A stretch of DNA of 10,588 nt from Nitrosomonas eutropha (GTDB taxonomy: Bacteria; Pseudomonadota; Gammaproteobacteria; Burkholderiales; Nitrosomonadaceae): the NCBI GenBank assembly GCA_014584635.1, contig JACTML010000004.1, positions 1 to 10,588 on the forward strand, read 5' to 3'. Shown piece by piece: positions 9,437 through 10,588 of this stretch (position 1 is the first letter of the stretch; every line of letters begins with the position of its first letter). The position numbers were made by a program, and so were the translations under genes. The notes below the pieces were generated by a model. That model saw only the letters and a program-made list of their open reading frames with translations, was not told the origin of the DNA and did no database searches.

Positions 9437-9450
9437 ATTATATTCCCTCC
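9436..9450 (-). promoter_or_regulatory. rplA ribosome binding site embedded in the end of rplK
   Basis: GGAGGG at 9450-9445 encodes part of the Val-Glu-Gly-Ile C-terminus of L11 and lies eight bases before the rplA ATG (9436). The rplK TAA at 9440-9438 sits inside that spacer. Ribosomes finishing L11 would be placed right at the L1 start, which fits equimolar synthesis of the two proteins. Confidence 0.75.
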
Positions 9451-9869
9451 ACCTCAACACCCATGCTTCTCGCGCTACCCGCAATCGTCCGGACAGCTGC
9501 ATCCATATCCGCTGCAGTAAGATCTGCCATTTTAATTTTGACAATTTCTTCTACCTGACTCCGAGTCAATTTACCCACCTTATCCACATGAGGCTGAGCA
9601 CTACCTTTTCCTAAACCTGCCAATTTTTTAATCAAAACAGATGCAGGAGTCGTCTTTAAAACAAATGTAAAACTTTTATCCGCATATGCCGTAATAACTA
9701 CAGGCACAGGCAACCCAGGTTCCATTTTCTGAGTAGCCGCATTGAAAGCCTTACAGAATTCCATGATATTCAATTGACGCTGCCCAAGCGCAGGCCCGAC
9801 CGGAGGACTTGGATTAGCCTTTCCTGCCGGAATTTGAAGTTTTATATACCCTATTATCTTTTTTGCCAA
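9438..9869 (-). CDS. rplK: 50S ribosomal protein L11
   Basis: Binds the GTPase-associated region of 23S rRNA. In other bacteria it forms part of the thiostrepton site and is needed for RelA activation. It has 143 residues (E. coli 142). The N-terminal domain has the proline-rich [12 protein letters not shown] (Pro20, 22, 23, 26), the C-terminal rRNA-binding domain includes [18 protein letters not shown], and the end is [15 protein letters not shown]. The start is TTG at 9869-9867 (reading [11 protein letters not shown] next) with GGGAG six bases upstream; no in-frame ATG lies near. Residue 32 is Gln (codon CAA at 9776-9774), where the relatives I recall have Gly (GQ-x-G-xN). It follows nusG by 81 nt and overlaps functionally with rplA, whose ribosome site lies inside it. 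Confidence 0.98.
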   Translation of the reverse strand: MAKKIIGYIKLQIPAGKANPSPPVGPALGQRQLNIMEFCKAFNAATQKMEPGLPVPVVITAYADKSFTFVLKTTPASVLIKKLAGLGKGSAQPHVDKVGKLTRSQVEEIVKIKMADLTAADMDAAVRTIAGSARSMGVEVEGI

Positions 9870-9880
9870 AATATTCTCCC
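9867..9880 (-). promoter_or_regulatory. Shine-Dalgarno and TTG start of rplK
   Basis: The minus strand reads GGGAGAATATTTTGGCAAAA: GGGAG at 9880-9876, a 6-nt spacer, then TTG GCA AAA AAG. The conserved AKK N-terminus follows immediately, so TTG is the start. Confidence 0.8.
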
Positions 9881-9894
9881 TCTTGGGTTCAAGC

Positions 9895-9912
9895 GGATAT
9901 TAATTAATATCC
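9895..9912. repeat. 18-nt perfect palindrome in the nusG-rplK spacer
   Basis: GGATATTAATTAATATCC reads identically on both strands and lies 15 nt 5' of the rplK ribosome site. In RNA it could fold as a 7-bp stem with an AATT loop; in DNA it could be a dyad operator. There is no U-tract, so it is not a terminator. In E. coli this spacer holds the rplK promoter and leader; no confident -35/-10 pair was found here. Confidence 0.55.
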
Positions 9913-9950
9913 TCCCCTTTTCTATTCCAAGTTACTAAAACTTCATCTAT

Positions 9951-10484
9951 TTATATTTTATCAACCTGATGAAAATCCAGTTCGACAGGCGTAGGTCGCC
10001 CAAAAATAGATACAGACACTCTTAATTTATTCTTATCGTAATTAACTTCTTCAACACTTCCATGAAAATCAGTAAAGGGCCCTTCTTTAACGCGCACAGC
10101 CTCTCCTGCTTCAAAAATCACCTTCGGTTTAGGCTTCTCTACCCCTTCCCTTACCTGATTAAATATACTTTCTATTTCTTTACGGCTGATTGGAACAGGT
10201 TGCATAGATGTACCTCCTACAAAACCTGTTACTTTTGGCGTACCCTTAACCAAATGCCAAGTTTCATCAGTCATTTCCATTTCTATCAATATATAGCTTG
10301 GAAAAAACTTTCTTTCACTTATATTTTTCTGTCCGCTCTTAACCTCTACTACTTCCTCAACAGGAATCAGTATTTCACCAAACTTATCCTCAAATTTGTG
10401 CAATACGATCCGATCTTCCAGCGTCCTCTTTACACTCTTTTCAAAACCTGAATAAGTATGAACAGCGTACCATTTTTTACTCAT
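9951..10484 (-). CDS. nusG: Transcription termination/antitermination factor NusG
   Basis: Travels with RNA polymerase. Its N-terminal domain binds the clamp and suppresses pausing; its C-terminal KOW domain binds Rho or ribosomal protein S10. It has 177 residues (E. coli 181). The NGN domain begins [20 protein letters not shown] and includes [14 protein letters not shown] and [15 protein letters not shown]. The KOW domain (about 123-177) has [21 protein letters not shown], and the [13 protein letters not shown] loop with Phe161 corresponds to the E. coli S10/Rho-contact Phe165. The ATG start at 10484 has GGGAGG very close, leaving only three bases, a compact ribosome site. It starts 18 nt after the secE stop, the standard secE-nusG pairing, so both are read from one upstream promoter outside the window. 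Confidence 0.98.
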   Translation of the reverse strand: MSKKWYAVHTYSGFEKSVKRTLEDRIVLHKFEDKFGEILIPVEEVVEVKSGQKNISERKFFPSYILIEMEMTDETWHLVKGTPKVTGFVGGTSMQPVPISRKEIESIFNQVREGVEKPKPKVIFEAGEAVRVKEGPFTDFHGSVEEVNYDKNKLRVSVSIFGRPTPVELDFHQVDKI

Positions 10485-10502
10485 ATTCCTCCCGGAACAC
10501 TT

Positions 10503-10588
10503 TCATCCTTCCTGATCCATTACATATTTAACGATCGCCATCAAGCCTGAATCCACAATCCACAAAAAGAATGCCATTGTTATAACAA
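10503..10588 (-). CDS. secE: Preprotein translocase subunit SecE (C-terminal end only)
   Basis: Small membrane subunit that clamps SecY in the protein-export channel. Only the last 27 codons and the TGA stop (10505-10503) are in the window. They read VITMAFFLWIVDSGLMAIV then KYVMDQEG: the end of the last transmembrane helix (hydrophobic, with the FLWIVD pattern of betaproteobacterial SecE) and a short polar tail. The assignment rests on this pattern plus the position immediately before nusG, with an 18-nt gap carrying the nusG ribosome site. The 5' part, including any amphipathic helix and start, lies beyond the right edge. Confidence 0.88.
   Translation of the reverse strand, partial: VITMAFFLWIVDSGLMAIVKYVMDQEG

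Noticed and set aside
9437..9544. A longer N-terminus for L1 starting at 9544
   Set aside because: The extra 36 residues overlap rplK in another frame and are not L1-like; the ATG at 9436 has a strong ribosome site and starts the conserved [10 protein letters not shown].
10062..10451. A plus-strand 129-codon open frame
   Set aside because: Antisense to nusG; composition reflects the reverse complement of a conserved gene.

Overview
The window is the core ribosomal-protein / RNA-polymerase cluster of a betaproteobacterium, all on the minus strand. In transcription order (high to low coordinates) it reads secE (3' end only) - nusG - rplK - rplA - rplJ - rplL - rpoB - rpoC (5' two thirds only). 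The proteins are intact and have standard family lengths. RpoB begins [18 protein letters not shown] and carries [16 protein letters not shown] in the rifampicin region, both typical of Betaproteobacteria. The moderate G+C and A/T-rich spacers suggest a low-to-mid GC member, perhaps Nitrosomonadaceae-like. That placement is from memory of the family and is tentative.

Layout: 10503-10588 is the last 27 codons of secE. nusG is at 9951-10484. An 81-nt spacer holding an 18-nt perfect palindrome precedes rplK (9438-9869, TTG start). rplA (8744-9436) follows one base after the rplK stop, with its Shine-Dalgarno inside rplK. A 422-nt leader follows and has the hallmark long-range pairing of an L10 leader. 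Then come rplJ (7803-8321, TTG start) and rplL (7354-7728). A 342-nt spacer opens with a strong hairpin and a weak U-run, an attenuator-like terminator, and also contains a bulged long-range stem that could be an RNase processing site. rpoB (2932-7011) and rpoC (1-2789, GTG start, 3' end outside the window) complete the cluster.

How it works together: SecE belongs to the protein-export channel. NusG couples RNA polymerase to Rho or to the ribosome. L11, L1, L10 and L7/L12 build the L1 stalk and the GTPase-associated stalk of the 50S subunit. RpoB and RpoC form the polymerase catalytic core. The non-coding structures sit where the E. coli cluster has its regulatory points: the rplK leader (L1 repression), the rplJ leader (L10-L12 repression) and the rplL-rpoB attenuator/processing region. 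No mobile element, CRISPR array, tRNA, rRNA gene or foreign-looking insertion was seen. I found no undescribed system; the points worth a second look are the leader RNAs, three non-ATG starts and a few residue-level oddities.
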